NCBI RefSeq assembly: GCF_932526225.1 | Contig: NC_064037.1 | Coordinates: forward strand, 19,159,471 to 19,223,470 | Reading direction: 5' to 3' | Origin: Nematostella vectensis | Lineage: Eukaryota > Cnidaria > Anthozoa > Actiniaria > Edwardsiidae | Length of the DNA: 64,000 nucleotides | Shown here: positions 24,781 to 35,794 of the stretch, in pieces | Numbering within the stretch: position 1 is the first letter of the stretch | How the letters are laid out: each line of letters begins with the position of its first letter | The notes under the pieces: generated by a model | What the model saw: the letters and a program-made list of their open reading frames with translations, nothing else | Database searches by the model: none | What the model was told of the DNA's origin: nothing | Made by a program: the position numbers and the translations under genes

Positions 24781-24852
24781 GATCTGACCTGGATTCGGAC
24801 CCCGGCCCTCTTGTTTGAGAACGAAGCCCGTACCACTGAGCTATCGCGCCAC
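24781..24852 (-). ncRNA. tRNA-like SINE head, minus, 1-bp deletion
   Basis: 72 bp: one base is missing in the anticodon stem (GAGAACGAAG on the plus strand). B box GGTCCGAATCC. Confidence 0.45.
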
Positions 24853-24939
24853 TCTCTTGAAAACTAGAAGTAACTACCCTATAGCCTTGTTTACCCAGCC
24901 TTATAAGGTATAGAGTAGTTTTTCCTTTATATCTCAAGA

Positions 24940-25012
24940 GTGACGCTGTGGCTTAGTGGTACGGGCTTCGCTTCTCAAGCAAACGGGCCAGGGTTCGGGT
25001 CCAGGTAAGATC
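24940..25012 (+). ncRNA. tRNA-like SINE head, plus, damaged B box
   Basis: A box TGGCTTAGTGG fits the loose consensus; B box GGTTCGGGTCC has two changes; T5 at 25023-25027. Confidence 0.45.
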
Positions 25013-26160
25013 AACTAGGGACTTTTTCAGGGGTGTTAAGGTAAGGACGGTGGCATTAGGGGGTGAATGCACAGGGGTACAGGATATAAACGGCATGGTC
25101 ACAGGGGTGCAAGTTGGTAAGCGCTTGGTTTAACATGGGTAAAGGGTAGTTATGTGATTAGGTATCATAGGGGTGTAGGTCAGTTAGTGATGGGTAGGCA
25201 GGGGTATAGAGTAGTAAGTGCTAGTTCATAGGGGTGTAGCTTAGTTAGGGGTTGGTACTCATGGGTATAGGGTAGTAAGTGCTAAGTCATAGAGGTGTAG
25301 CTTAATTAGCGGTGGGTACTCATGGGTATAGGGTAGTTAGTGCTAGGTCGTAGGGGTTTAGCTTAGTAAGTGGTTGGTACTCAGGGGTATATTGTAGTTA
25401 CAGCCAAGTCATAAGGGTGTAGCTTAGTTAGGGGTGGGTTTTCAGGGGTATAGGCTAGTTAGTGCTAGGTCGTAGGGGTGTTGCTTAGCTAGGTGTGGGT
25501 ACTCAGGGTTATAGGATAGGTAAGTGCTCGGTTATGGGGGTGTAGTTTAGTTACGGGTGGGTACTCAGGGTTATAGGGTAGGTAGGTGCTCGGTTATAGG
25601 GGTGTAGTTTAGTTAGGGTTGGGTATTCAGGGGTATAGGGTAAGTTAGTGCTACGTCACAGTTGTGTAGCTTTGCAATGGTTGGGTACTCAGGGGTAAAG
25701 TGTAGTTATTGCTAGGTAGTAGGGGTGAGGCTTAGTTAGGGGTAGGTATTCAGGAGTATAGCGTAGTTGGTGCTAGGTCGTAGGAGTGTAGCTTAATTAG
25801 GGGTGTATACTCAGGGATATAGGGTAATTTTTATTATTAATTATTATTATTAATTATTATAATGTACCCATATTACCTAGCTCTTGAATCCCTGTACCTG
25901 TTTGAACCATACCCTAAAACCCTGCACCTCCAAGACCAGGCCATTGATACCCTGTACCCCCTGTGTACTCACTCATTCATAACTTGCACCCCTATGACCT
26001 AGTTCCTGATATCATCGACCCTTATTATCAACCCTTGAAATCCTGTACCCCTTTGACCAACTCTTGTTACCCTATACACCTGTCAACTCACCCACAAACT
26101 CACTTATCTAAACGTCAACTTAACGTCCTTATCTTTACACCCCTGAAAAAATCCCTAGTT

Positions 26161-26233
26161 GACCTGACCTGGATTCGGACACCGGCCCTCTTGTTTGAGA
26201 AGCGAAGCCCGTACCACTGAGCTATCGCGCCAC
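26161..26233 (-). ncRNA. tRNA-like SINE head, minus, damaged B box
   Basis: A box intact; B box TGTCCGAATCC; 3' end GGTC instead of GATC. Confidence 0.45.
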
Positions 26234-26320
26234 TCTCTTGAAAACTAGAAGTAACTATCCTATAGCCTTGTTTACCCAGCCTTATAAGGTATAGAGTAGT
26301 TTTTCCTTGATATCTCAAGA

Positions 26321-26393
26321 GTGGCGCTGTGGCTCAGTGGTACGGGCTTCGCTTCTCAAGCAAACGGGCCAGGGTTCGAATCCAGGTAAGATC
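26321..26393 (+). ncRNA. tRNA-like SINE head, plus
   Basis: Both boxes perfect; CTC loop; T5 at 26404-26408. Confidence 0.65.
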
Positions 26394-27488
26394 AACTAGA
26401 GACTTTTTCAGGGGTGTTAAGGTAAGGACGGTGGCATTAGGGGGTGAATGCACAGGGGTACAGGATATAAACGGCATGGTCACAGGGGTGCAAGTTGGTA
26501 AGCGCTTGGTTTAACATGGGTAAAGGGTAGTTATGTGATTAGGTATCATAGGGGTGTAGGTCAGTTAGGGATGGGTAGGCAGGGGTATAGGGTAGTAAGT
26601 GCTAGTTCATAGAGGTGTAGCTTAGTTAGGGGTTGGTACTCAGGGGTATAGGGTAGTAAGTGCTAAGTCATAGGGGTGTAACTTAGTTAGCGGTGGGTAC
26701 TCATGGGTATAGGGTAGTTAGTGCTAGGTCGTATGGATTTAGCTTAGTTAGGGGTGGGTACTCAGGGGTATAGGGTAGTTACAGCCAAGTCATAAGGGTG
26801 TAGCTTAGTTAGAGGTGGGTATTCAGGGGTATAGGGTAGTTAGTGCTATGTAGTAGAGGTGTAGTTTAGTTAGGGTTGGGTATTCAGGGGTATAGGCTAG
26901 TTAGTCCTAGGTCGTAGGGGTGTAGCTTAGCTAGGTGTATGTACTTAAGGGTATAGGCTAGTTAGTGCTAGGACATAGGGGTGTAGTTTAGTTAGGAGGG
27001 GGTACACAGGGTTATAGGGGTGTAGTTTAGTTAGGGTATGGTTTTAAGGGGTATAGGGTAGCTAGTGCTACGTCACAGTGGTGTAGCTTAGAAAGGGTTG
27101 GGTACTCAGGGGTAAAGTTTAGTTATTGCTAGGTCATAGGGGTGTAGTTTAGTTAGGCGTGGATACTCAGGGATATAGGGTAGCTATTAATTATTATAAT
27201 GTACCCATATTACCTAGCTCTTGAAACCGTGTGACTGGTTGAACCATGCCCTTAAAAACCCTGCACCTCAAAAACCAAGCCCTCTACCCCTGTGTACCCA
27301 CTCATTCATAACTTGCACCCCTATGACCTAGTTCTTGATATCATTGACCCTTATTACCATTTCTTGAAACCTAGTACCCCTTTGACCGACTCTTGTTACC
27401 CTATACACCTGTCAACTCACCCACAAACTCACTTATCTTAACGTCCCCTTACGTCCTTGTCTTAACACCCCTGAAAAAATCCCAAGTT

Positions 27489-27544
27489 GATCTGACCTGG
27501 ATTCGAACCCCGGTCCTCTCCGTACCACTGAGCTATCGCGCCAC
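27489..27544 (-). pseudogene. tRNA-like SINE head, minus, anticodon arm deleted
   Basis: Only 56 bp: 17 bp spanning the anticodon stem and loop are missing, between CCTCT and CCGTACC on the plus strand. A and B boxes both survive, at shortened spacing. Confidence 0.7.
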
Positions 27545-27631
27545 TCTCTTGAAAACTAGAAGTAACTACCGTATAGCCTTGTTTACCCAGCCTTATAAGG
27601 TATAGAGTAGTTTTTTCTTGATATCTCGAAA

Positions 27632-27704
27632 GTGGCGCTATGGCTCAGTGGTACGGGCTTTACTTCTCAAGCACACGGGCCAGGGTTCGAATCCAGGTAA
27701 GATA
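27632..27704 (+). ncRNA. tRNA-like SINE head, plus
   Basis: Both boxes perfect; anticodon stem altered (TTTAC and GCACA); T5 at 27715-27719. Confidence 0.6.
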
Positions 27705-28864
27705 AACTAGAGACTTTTTCAGGGGTGTTAAGGTAAGGAAGGTGGCATTAGGGGGTGGGTGCACAGGGAAAAAAGATATAAACGGCAGGGTCACAGGTGT
27801 GCAAGTTGGTAAGCGCTTGGTCATACATGGGTGAAGGGTAGTTGTTTGATTAGGTGTCATAGGGGTGTAGGTCAGTTAGGGATGGGTAGGCAGAAATATA
27901 GGGTAGTAAGTGCTAGGTCATAGGTGTGTAGCTTAGTTAGGGATGGGTAGGCAGAAATATAGGGAAGTAAGTGCTAAGTCATAGGGGTGTCATAAGGGTG
28001 TAGCTTTGTTAGGGGTTGATACTCAGGGGTATAGGGTAGTAAGTGCTAAGTCATAGGGGTGTAACTTAGCTAGGGGTTGGTACTCAGGGGTATAGGGTAA
28101 TAAGTGCTAAGTCATAGGGGTGTAGCTTAGTTAGCGGTGGGTACTCATGGGTGTAGGGTAGTTAGTGCTACGTCGTAGGGGTTTAGCTTAGTTAGTGGTG
28201 GGTACTCAGGGGTATAGGCTAGTTTGTGCTAGGACAAAGGGGGGTAGTTTAGTTAGGAGTGGGTACACAGTGTTATAGGGTAGATAAGTGCTCGGTTATA
28301 GGGGTGTAGTTTAGTTAGGGCTGAGTATTCAGGGGTATAAGGTAGTTAGTGCTACGTCACAGGGGTGTAGCTTAGCAAGGGTTGGGTACTCAGGGGTATG
28401 GTGTAGTTATTGCTAGTTCATAGGGGTGAGGCTTAGTTAGGGGTAGGTATTCAGGAGTATAGCGTAGTTAGTGCTAGGTCGTAGGGGTGTAGCTTAGTTA
28501 GGCGTGGATACTCAGGGATATAGGGTAGCTATTTTTATTAACTATTATTATTATTAATTATTATTATGTACCCATATTAACTAGCTCTTGAAACCCTGTG
28601 CCTGTTTGAACCATCCCCGGAAACCCTGCACCTCCAAGACCAAGCCATTGATACCTCTCTACCCCTGTGTTCCCACTCATTTGTAACTTGCACCCTTATG
28701 ACCTAGTTCTTGATATTATTGACCCTTATTACCATTTCTTGAAACCTAGTACCCCTTTGACCAATTCTTGTTACACTGTACACATGTCAAATCACCAACT
28801 AACTCACTTATCTTAACTTCCCCTTAACGTCCTTGTCTTTACACCCCTGAAAAATTCTCAAGTT

Positions 28865-28937
28865 GATCTTACCTGGATTCGAACCCCGGTCCTTTTGTTT
28901 GAGAAGCGAAGCCCGTACCACTGAGCTATCGCGCCAC
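28865..28937 (-). ncRNA. tRNA-like SINE head, minus
   Basis: Both boxes perfect; 3' end TAAGATC as in plus heads, which unpairs acceptor position 6. Confidence 0.6.
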
Positions 28938-29024
28938 TCTCTTGAAAACTAGAAGTAAATACCGTATAGCCTTGTTTACCCAGCCTTATAAGGTATAGAG
29001 TAGTTTTTCCTTGATATCTCGAGA

Positions 29025-29097
29025 GTGGCGCTATGGCTCAGTGGTACGGGCTTCGCTTCTCAAGCAAACGGGCCAGGGTTCGAATCCAGGTAAGATA
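29025..29097 (+). ncRNA. tRNA-like SINE head, plus
   Basis: Both boxes perfect; CTC loop; T5 at 29108-29112. Matches the commonest plus-head sequence of the right-hand subfamily. Confidence 0.65.
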
Positions 29098-30122
29098 AAC
29101 TAGAGACTTTTTCAGGGGTGTTAAGGTAAGGACGATGGCATTAGGGGGTGGGTGCACAGGGGTACAGGATATGAACCTGAGGGTCACAGGGGTTCAAGTT
29201 GGTAAGCGCTTGGTCATACATGGGTAAAGGGTAGTTATATGATTAGGTGTCATAGGGGTGTAGGTCAGTTAGGGATGGGTAGGCAGAGGTATAGGGTAGT
29301 ATGTGCTAGTTCATAGGGGTGTAGCTTTGTTAGGGGTTGGTACTGAGGGGTATAGGGTAGTAAGTGCTAAGTCATAGGGATGTAGCTTAGCTAGGGGTTG
29401 GTACTCATGGGTATAGGGTAGTTAGTGCCAGGTTGTAGGGGTTTAGCTTAGTTAGGGGTGGGTACTCAGGAGTATAGGGTAGTTACAGCCAAGTCATAAG
29501 GGTGTAGCTTAGTTAGGGGTGGGTATTCAGGGGTATAGGGTAGTTAGTGCTATGTAGTAGAGGTATAGTTTAGTTAGGGTTGGGTATTCAGGGGCATAGG
29601 CCAGTTAGCGCTAGGTCGTAGGGGCGTAGCTTAGCTAGGTGTGTGTACTCAGGGGTAAGGTGTAGTTATTGCTATGTCATAGGGGTGAGGCTTAGTTAGG
29701 GGTAGGTATTCAGGAGTATAGCGTAGTTAGTGCTAGGTCGTAGGGGTGTAGCTTAGTTAGGCGTGAATACTCAGGGATATAGGGTAGATATTTTTATTAA
29801 TTATTATTATTATTAATTATTATTATGTACCCATATTACCTAGCTCTTGAAACCCTGTGACTGGTTGAACCATCCCCTAAAACCCTGCACCTCCAAGACC
29901 AAGCCATTGATACCCTCTACCCCTGTGTACCCACTCATTCATATCTTGCACCCCTATGACCTAGTTTATGATATCATTGACCCTTATTACCATGCCTTGA
30001 AGTCTAGTACTCTTTTGACCAACTCTTGTTACCCTGTACACCTGTCAACTCACCCACTAACTCACTTAACTTAACGTCCCCTTTAGGTCCTTATCTTAAC
30101 ACCCCTGAAAAAATCCCAAATT

Positions 30123-30195
30123 GATCTGACCTGGATTCGAACCACGATCCTCTTGTTTGAGAAGCGAAGCAAGTACCACAGAGCTATCGCGCCAC
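30123..30195 (-). ncRNA. tRNA-like SINE head, minus, damaged A box
   Basis: B box perfect; A box TAGCTCTGTGG (conserved A to T). Confidence 0.5.
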
Positions 30196-30282
30196 TCTCT
30201 TGAAAGCTAGAAGTAACTACTGTATAGCCTTGTTTACCCAGCCTTATAAGGTATAGAGTAGTTTTTCATTGATATCTCGAGA

Positions 30283-30342
30283 GTGGCGCTATGGACTTCG
30301 CTTCTCAAGCAAACGGGCCAGGGTTCGAATCCAGGTAAGATA
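30283..30342 (+). pseudogene. tRNA-like SINE head, plus, A box deleted
   Basis: 60 bp: 13 bp of the D arm are gone, so GCTATGG runs into ACTTCGCTTC. B box and T5 (30353-30357) remain. Internal Pol III initiation should fail. Confidence 0.7.
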
Positions 30343-31558
30343 AACTAGAGACTTTTTCAGGGGTGTTAAGGTAAGGACGGTGGCATTAGGGGGTGGGTTC
30401 ACAGGGGAAAAGGATATAAACGGCAGGGTCACAGGGATGCAAGTTGGTAAGCGCTTGGTCATACATGGGTAAAGAGTAGTTATGTGATTACGTGTCATAG
30501 GGGTGTAGGTCAGTTAGGGATGGGTAGGCAGGGATATAGGGTAGTAAGTGCTAGGTCATAGGGGTGTAGCTTAGCTAGGGGTTGGTACTCAGGGGTATAG
30601 GGTAATAAGTGCTAAGTCATACGTGTGTAGCTTAGTTAGCGGTGGGTACTCATGGGTGTAGGGTAGTTAGTGCTAGGTCGTAGGGGTTTAGCTTAGTTAG
30701 GGGTGGGTACTCAGGGGTATAGGGTAGTTACAGCCAAGTCATAAGGGTGTAGCTTTGTTACGGGTGGGTATTCAGGGGTATAAGGTAGTTAGTGCTAGGT
30801 ACTAGAGGTGTAGTTTAGTTAGGGTTGGGCATTCAGGGGTATAGGCTAGTTAGTCCTAGGTCGTAGGGGTGTAGCTTAGCTAGGTGTATGTACTTAGGGG
30901 TATAGGCTAGTTAGTGCTAGGACATAGGGGTGTAGTTTAGTTAGGGGTGGGTCACAGGGTTATAGTGTAGGTAAGTGCTCGGTTATAGGGGTGTAGTTTA
31001 GTTAGGTATTCAGAGGTATAAGGTAGTTAGTGCTACGTCACAGGGGTGTAGCTTAGCAAGGGTTGGGTACTCAGGGGTAAAGTGAAGTTATTGCTAGGTC
31101 ATAGGGGTGAGGCTTATTTAGGGGTAGGTATTCGGGAGTATAGCGTAGTTAGTGCTAGGTCGTAGGGGTGTAGCTTAGTTAGGCGTGCATACTCAGGGAT
31201 ATAGGATAGCTATTTTTATTAATTACTATTTTTTTCGAATTAGTACTATTAATTATTATTATGTACCCATATTACCTAGCTCTTGAAACCCTGTGCCTGT
31301 TTGAACCATCCCCTAAAACCCTGCACCTCCAAGACCAAGCCATTGATACCCTCTACCACTGTGTACACACTCATTCATAAGTTGCACCCATATGACCTAG
31401 TTCTTGATATCATTGACCCTTATTACCATTTCTTGAAACCTAGTACCCCTTTGATCAACTCTTGTTACCCTATACAACTGTCAACTCACCCACAAACTCA
31501 CTTATCTTAACGTCCCCTTAACTTACTTTTCTTAACACCCCTGAAAAAATCCCAAGTT

Positions 31559-31631
31559 GATCTTACCTGGATTTGAACCCCGGTCCTCTTGTTAGAGAAG
31601 CGAAGCCCGTACCACTGAGCTATCGCGCCAC
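31559..31631 (-). ncRNA. tRNA-like SINE head, minus, B box variant
   Basis: A box intact; B box GGTTCAAATCC, a form used by many real tRNA genes. Confidence 0.5.
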
Positions 31632-31718
31632 TCTCTTGAAAACTAGAAGAAACTACCGTATAGCCTTGTTTACCCAGCCTTATAAGGTATAGAGTAGTTT
31701 TTCCTTGATATCTCGAGA

Positions 31719-31791
31719 GTGGCGCTATGGCTCAGTTGTACGGCCTTCGCTTCTCAAGCAAACGGGCCAGGGTTCGAATCCAGGTAAGATA
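31719..31791 (+). ncRNA. tRNA-like SINE head, plus, damaged A box
   Basis: A box TGGCTCAGTTG lost a conserved G; B box perfect; T5 at 31802-31806. Confidence 0.5.
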
Positions 31792-32481
31792 AACTAGAGA
31801 CTTTTTCAGGGGTGTTAAGTTAAGGACGATGGCATTAGGGGGTGGGTGCACAGGGGTACAGGATATGAACCTCAGGGTCACAGGGGTGCAAGTTGGTTAG
31901 CGCTTGGTCATACATGGGTAAAGGGTAGTTATATGATTAGGTGTCATAGGGGTATAGGTCAGTTAGGGATGAGTAGGCAGTGGTATAGGGTAGTAAGTGC
32001 TAGTTCATAGGGGTGTAGCTTTGTTAGGGGTTGGTACTCAGGGGTATAGGGTAGTAAGTGCTAAGTAACAGGGGTTTAGCTTAGTTAGGGGTGGGTACTC
32101 AGGGGTATAGGGTAGTTACATCCAAGTCATAAGGGTGTAGCTTAGTTAGGGGTGGGTATTCAGGGGTATAGGCCAGTTAGTGCTAGGTCGTAGGGGTGTA
32201 GCTTAGCTAGGTGTGGGTACTCAGGGGTATAGGCTAGCTTGTGCTAGGACATATGGTTGTAGTTTAGTTAGGAGTGGGTACACAGGGTTATAGGGGTGTA
32301 GTTTAGTTAGGGTATGGTTTTAAGGGGTATACGGTAGTTAGTGCTACGTCACAGGTGTGTAGCTTAGAAAGGGTTGTGTACTCAGGGGTAAAGTTTAGTT
32401 ATTGCTAGGTCATAGAGGTGTAGCTTAGTTAGGCGTGGATACTCAGAAATATAGGGTAGCTATTATTATTAATTATTATAA

Positions 32482-33093
32482 TGTACCCATATTAACTAGC
32501 TCCTGAAACCCTGTGGCTGGTTGAACCATCCCCTAAAACCCTGCACCTCTCTTGAAAACTAGAAGTAACTACAATATAGCCTTGTTTACCCAGCCTTATA
32601 AGGTATAAAGTAGTTTTTCCTTGATATCTCGAGAGTGGCGCTATGGCTCGGTGGTACGGGCTTCACTTCTCAAGCAAACTGGCCAGGGTTCGAATTCAGG
32701 TAAGATAAACTAGAGACTTTTTCATTGGTTTTAAGGTAAGGACGGTGTCATTAGGGGGTGGGTGCACAGGGGAAAAGGATATCAACGGCAGGGTCACAGG
32801 GGTGCAAGTTGGTAAGCGCTTGTTCATACATGGGTAAAGGGTAGTTATGTGATTAGGTGTCATAGGGGTGTAGGTAAGTTAGGGATGGGTAGGCAGGGGT
32901 ATAGGGTAGTAAGTGCTAGGTCATAGGGGTGTAGCTTAGTTAGGGGTTGGTACTCAGGGGTATAGGGTAATAAGTGCTAAGTCATATTGGTGTAGCTTAG
33001 TTAGCGGTGGTTACTCATGGGTATATGGTAGTTAGTGCTAGGTCGTAGGGGTTTAGCTTAGTTCGAGGTGGGTACTCAGGGGTATAGGGTAGC
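32482..33093. repeat. Unit 32635 with most of left arm and minus head lost
   Basis: Left-arm fragment 32482-32549 joins the spacer at CTCTCTTGAAAA (from 32547), the same spacer base as the deletion at 20221. Plus head 32635-32707; short G-rich tail 32723-33093 (about 6 periods). Confidence 0.8.
32635..32707 (+). ncRNA. tRNA-like SINE head, plus
   Basis: A box TGGCTCGGTGG and B box GGTTCGAATTC each carry one change; T5 at 32718-32722. Confidence 0.5.
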
Positions 33094-33147
33094 TATTTTT
33101 ATTAATTATTATTATTATTATTAATTATTATAATTAATTATTATTAT

Positions 33148-33810
33148 ATACCCATATTACCTAGCTCTTGAAACCCTGTGCTTGTTTGAACAATCCCCTA
33201 AAGCCCTGCACCTCCAAGACCAAGCCATTGATACCCTCTACCCCTGTGTACCCACTTATTCATAACTTGCACCCTTATGACCTAGTTTTTGATATCATTG
33301 ACCATTATTACCATCGGTGGGTACTCATGGGTATAGGGTAGTTAGTGCAAGGTCGTAGGGGTTTAGCTTAGTTAGGGTTGGGTACTCAGGGGTATAGGGT
33401 AGTTACAGCCAAGTCATAAGGGTGTAGCTTAGTTAGGGGTGGGTATTAATGGGGTATAGGCCAGTTAGTGCTAGGTCGTAGGGGTGTAGCTTGGCTAGGT
33501 GTGGGTACTCAGGGGTATAGGCTAGTTTGTGCTAGGACATAGGGGTGTAGTTTAGTTAGGAGTGGGTACACAGTGTTATAGGGGTGTAGTTTAGTTAGGG
33601 TATGGTTTTAAGGGGTATAGGGTAGTTAGTGCTACGTCACAGGGGTGTAGCTTAGCAAGGGTTGGGTACTCAGGGGTAAAGTGTAGTTATTTCTAGGTCA
33701 TAGGGGTGAGGCTCAGTTAGGGGTACGTATTCAGGAGTATAGCGTAGTTAGTGCTAGGTCGTAGGGGTGTGGCTTAGTTAGGCGTGGATACTCAGAAATA
33801 TAGGGTAGCT
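33148..33810. repeat. Left-arm fragment fused to a 61-bp array, headless
   Basis: Left arm 33148-33314 breaks after TTATTACCAT and continues as mid-array sequence (CGGTGGGTACTC) to 33810, about 8 periods. Both heads, the spacer and the proximal tail are absent. Confidence 0.8.
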
Positions 33811-34127
33811 ATTATTATTAATTATTATAATGTACCCATATTACCTAGCTCCTGAAACCCTGTGGCTGGTTGAGCCATCCCTTAAAACCCTGCACCTCCA
33901 AGACCAAGCCATTGATACCCTCTACCCCTGTGTACCCACTCATTCATACCTTGCACCCCTATGACCTAGTTCTTGATATCATTGACCCTTATTACCATCC
34001 CTTGAAACCTAGTACCCGTTTGACCATTTCTTGTTACCCTGTACACATGTCAAATCACCCACAAACTCACTTATCTTAACGTCCCCTTAACGTCCTTGTC
34101 TTTAAACCCCTGAAGAAATCTCAAGTT

Positions 34128-34200
34128 GATCTTACCTGGATTCGAACCCCGGTCCTCTTGTTTGAGAAACGAATCCCGTACCACTGAGCTATCGCGCCAC
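34128..34200 (-). ncRNA. tRNA-like SINE head, minus
   Basis: Both boxes perfect; D and anticodon stem bases altered (GAAACGAATCCCG on the plus strand). Confidence 0.55.
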
Positions 34201-34287
34201 TCTCTTGAAAACTAGAAGTAACTTCAATATAGCCTTGTTTACCCAGCCTTATAAGGTATAAAGTAGTTTTTCCTTGATATCTCGAGA

Positions 34288-34360
34288 GTGGCGCTATGGC
34301 TCGGTGGTACGGGCTTCGCTTCTCAAGCAAACTGGCCAGGGTTCGAATTCAGGTAAGATA
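34288..34360 (+). ncRNA. tRNA-like SINE head, plus
   Basis: Same A and B box changes as the head at 32635, so the two units are close relatives. T5 at 34371-34375. Confidence 0.5.
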
Positions 34361-35561
34361 AACTAGAGACTTTTTCATGGGTGTTAAGGTAAGGACGGTG
34401 GCATTAGGGGGAGGGTGCAATGGGGAAAAGGATATCAACTGCAGGGTCACAGGGGTGCAAGTTGGTAAGCGCTTGTTCATACATGGGTAAAGGGTAGTTA
34501 TGTGATTAGGTGTCATAGGGGTGTAGGTCAGTTAGGGATGGGTAGGCAGGGATATAGGGTAGTAAGTGCTAGGTCATAGGGGTGTAGCTTAGCTAGGGGT
34601 TGGTACTCAGGGGTATAGGGTAATAAGTGCTAAGTCATACGTGTGTAGCTTAGTTAGCGGTGGGTACTCATGGGTGTAGGGTAGTTAGTGCTAGATCGTA
34701 GGGGTTTAGCTTAGTTAGGGGTGGGTACTCAGGGGTATAGGGTAGTTACAGCCAAGTCATAAGGGTGTAGCTTAGTTAGGGGTGGGTATTCAGGGGTTAT
34801 AGGGTAGTTAGTGCTAGGTAGTAGAGGTGTAGTTTAGTTAGGGTTGGGTACTCAGGGGTATAGACCAGTTTGTGCTAGGACATAGGGGTGTAGTTTAGTT
34901 AGGAGTGGGTACACAGGGTTATAGGGGTGTAGTTTAGTTAGGGGTGGGTACAGAGGGTCACAGGGTAGGTAAGTGCTCTGCTATAGGGGTTTAGTTTAGT
35001 TAGAGTTGGGTATTCAGGGGTATAAGGTAGTTAGTGCTACGTCACAGGGGTGTAGCTTAGCAAGGGTTGGGTACTCAGGGGTAAAGTGTAGTTATTGCTA
35101 GGTAATAGGGGTGAGGCTTAGTTAGGGGTAGGTATTCAGGAGTATAGCGTAGTTAGTGCTAGGTCGTAGGGGTGTAGCTTAGTTAGGCGTGGATACTCAG
35201 GGATATAGAGTAGCTATTTTTATTAATTATTATTATTATTAATTATTTTTATTAATTATTATTATGTACCCATATTAACTAGCTCTTGAAACCCTTTGCC
35301 TGTTTGAACCATCCCCTAAAACCCTGCACCTCCAAGACCAAGCCATTGATACCCTCTACCCCTGTGTACCCACTCATTCATAACTTGCACCCTTATGACC
35401 TAGTTCTTGATATTATTGACCCTTATTACCATTTCTTGAAACCTAGTACCCCTTTGACCAACTCTTGTTACCCTGTACACATGTCAAATCACCCACTAAC
35501 TCACTTATCTTAACGTCCCCTTAACGTCCTCGTCTTTACACCCCTGAAAAATTCTCAGGTT

Positions 35562-35634
35562 GATCTTACCTGGATTCGAACCCCGGTCCTCTTGTTTGAG
35601 AAGCGAAGCCCGTACCACTGAGCTATCGCGCCAC
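35562..35634 (-). ncRNA. tRNA-like SINE head, minus
   Basis: Both boxes perfect; CTC loop. Confidence 0.6.
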
Positions 35635-35721
35635 TCTCTTGAAAACTAGAAGTAACTACCGTATAGCCTTGTTTAAACAGCCTTATAAGGTATAGAGTAG
35701 TTTTTCTTTGATATCTCGAGA

Positions 35722-35794
35722 GTGGCGCTATGGCTCAGTGGTACGGGCTTCGCTTCTCAAGCAAACGGGCCAGGGTTCAAATCCAGGTAAGATA
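35722..35794 (+). ncRNA. tRNA-like SINE head, plus
   Basis: A box perfect; B box GGTTCAAATCC; T5 at 35805-35809. Confidence 0.55.

Larger units (their letters stand above)
24483..25827. repeat. Palindromic unit 24940
   Basis: Left arm 24483-24780, minus head 24781-24852, plus head 24940-25012, G-rich tail 25028-25827 (about 13 periods). Both B boxes carry a TTCG-to-TCCG or AAT-to-GGT type change. Confidence 0.8.
25862..27188. repeat. Palindromic unit 26321
   Basis: Left arm 25862-26160, minus head 26161-26233, plus head 26321-26393, G-rich tail 26409-27188 (about 13 periods). First unit whose tail carries the motif TATGGTTTTAAGGGG near 27036, a marker of the right-hand subfamily. Confidence 0.8.
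27200..28530. repeat. Palindromic unit 27632
   Basis: Left arm 27200-27488, truncated minus head, plus head 27632-27704, G-rich tail 27720-28530 (about 13 periods). From here plus heads end in GATAAAC rather than GATCAAC, a diagnostic change for the right-hand subfamily. Confidence 0.8.
28569..29790. repeat. Palindromic unit 29025
   Basis: Left arm 28569-28864, minus head 28865-28937, CCTTATAAGG at 28984-28993, plus head 29025-29097, G-rich tail 29113-29790 (about 11 periods). The two heads differ at only about 7-8 of 73 positions here, among the better-matched pairs. Confidence 0.85.
29828..31210. repeat. Palindromic unit 30283
   Basis: Left arm 29828-30122, minus head 30123-30195, truncated plus head 30283-30342, G-rich tail 30358-31210 (about 14 periods). 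Confidence 0.8.
31263..32460. repeat. Palindromic unit 31719
   Basis: Preceded by an AT tract (31211-31262) interrupted by a non-AT stretch, TTTTTTCGAATTAGTACTA. Left arm 31263-31558, minus head 31559-31631, plus head 31719-31791, G-rich tail 31807-32460 (about 11 periods). Confidence 0.8.
33831..35214. repeat. Palindromic unit 34288
   Basis: Left arm 33831-34127, minus head 34128-34200, plus head 34288-34360, G-rich tail 34376-35214 (about 14 periods). Confidence 0.85.

Noticed and set aside
29015-29024. ATATCTCGAG next to the plus head as a conserved regulatory site
   Set aside because: In the left region the same place reads ATATCTCAAG or varies; this is a subfamily difference without evidence of constraint.
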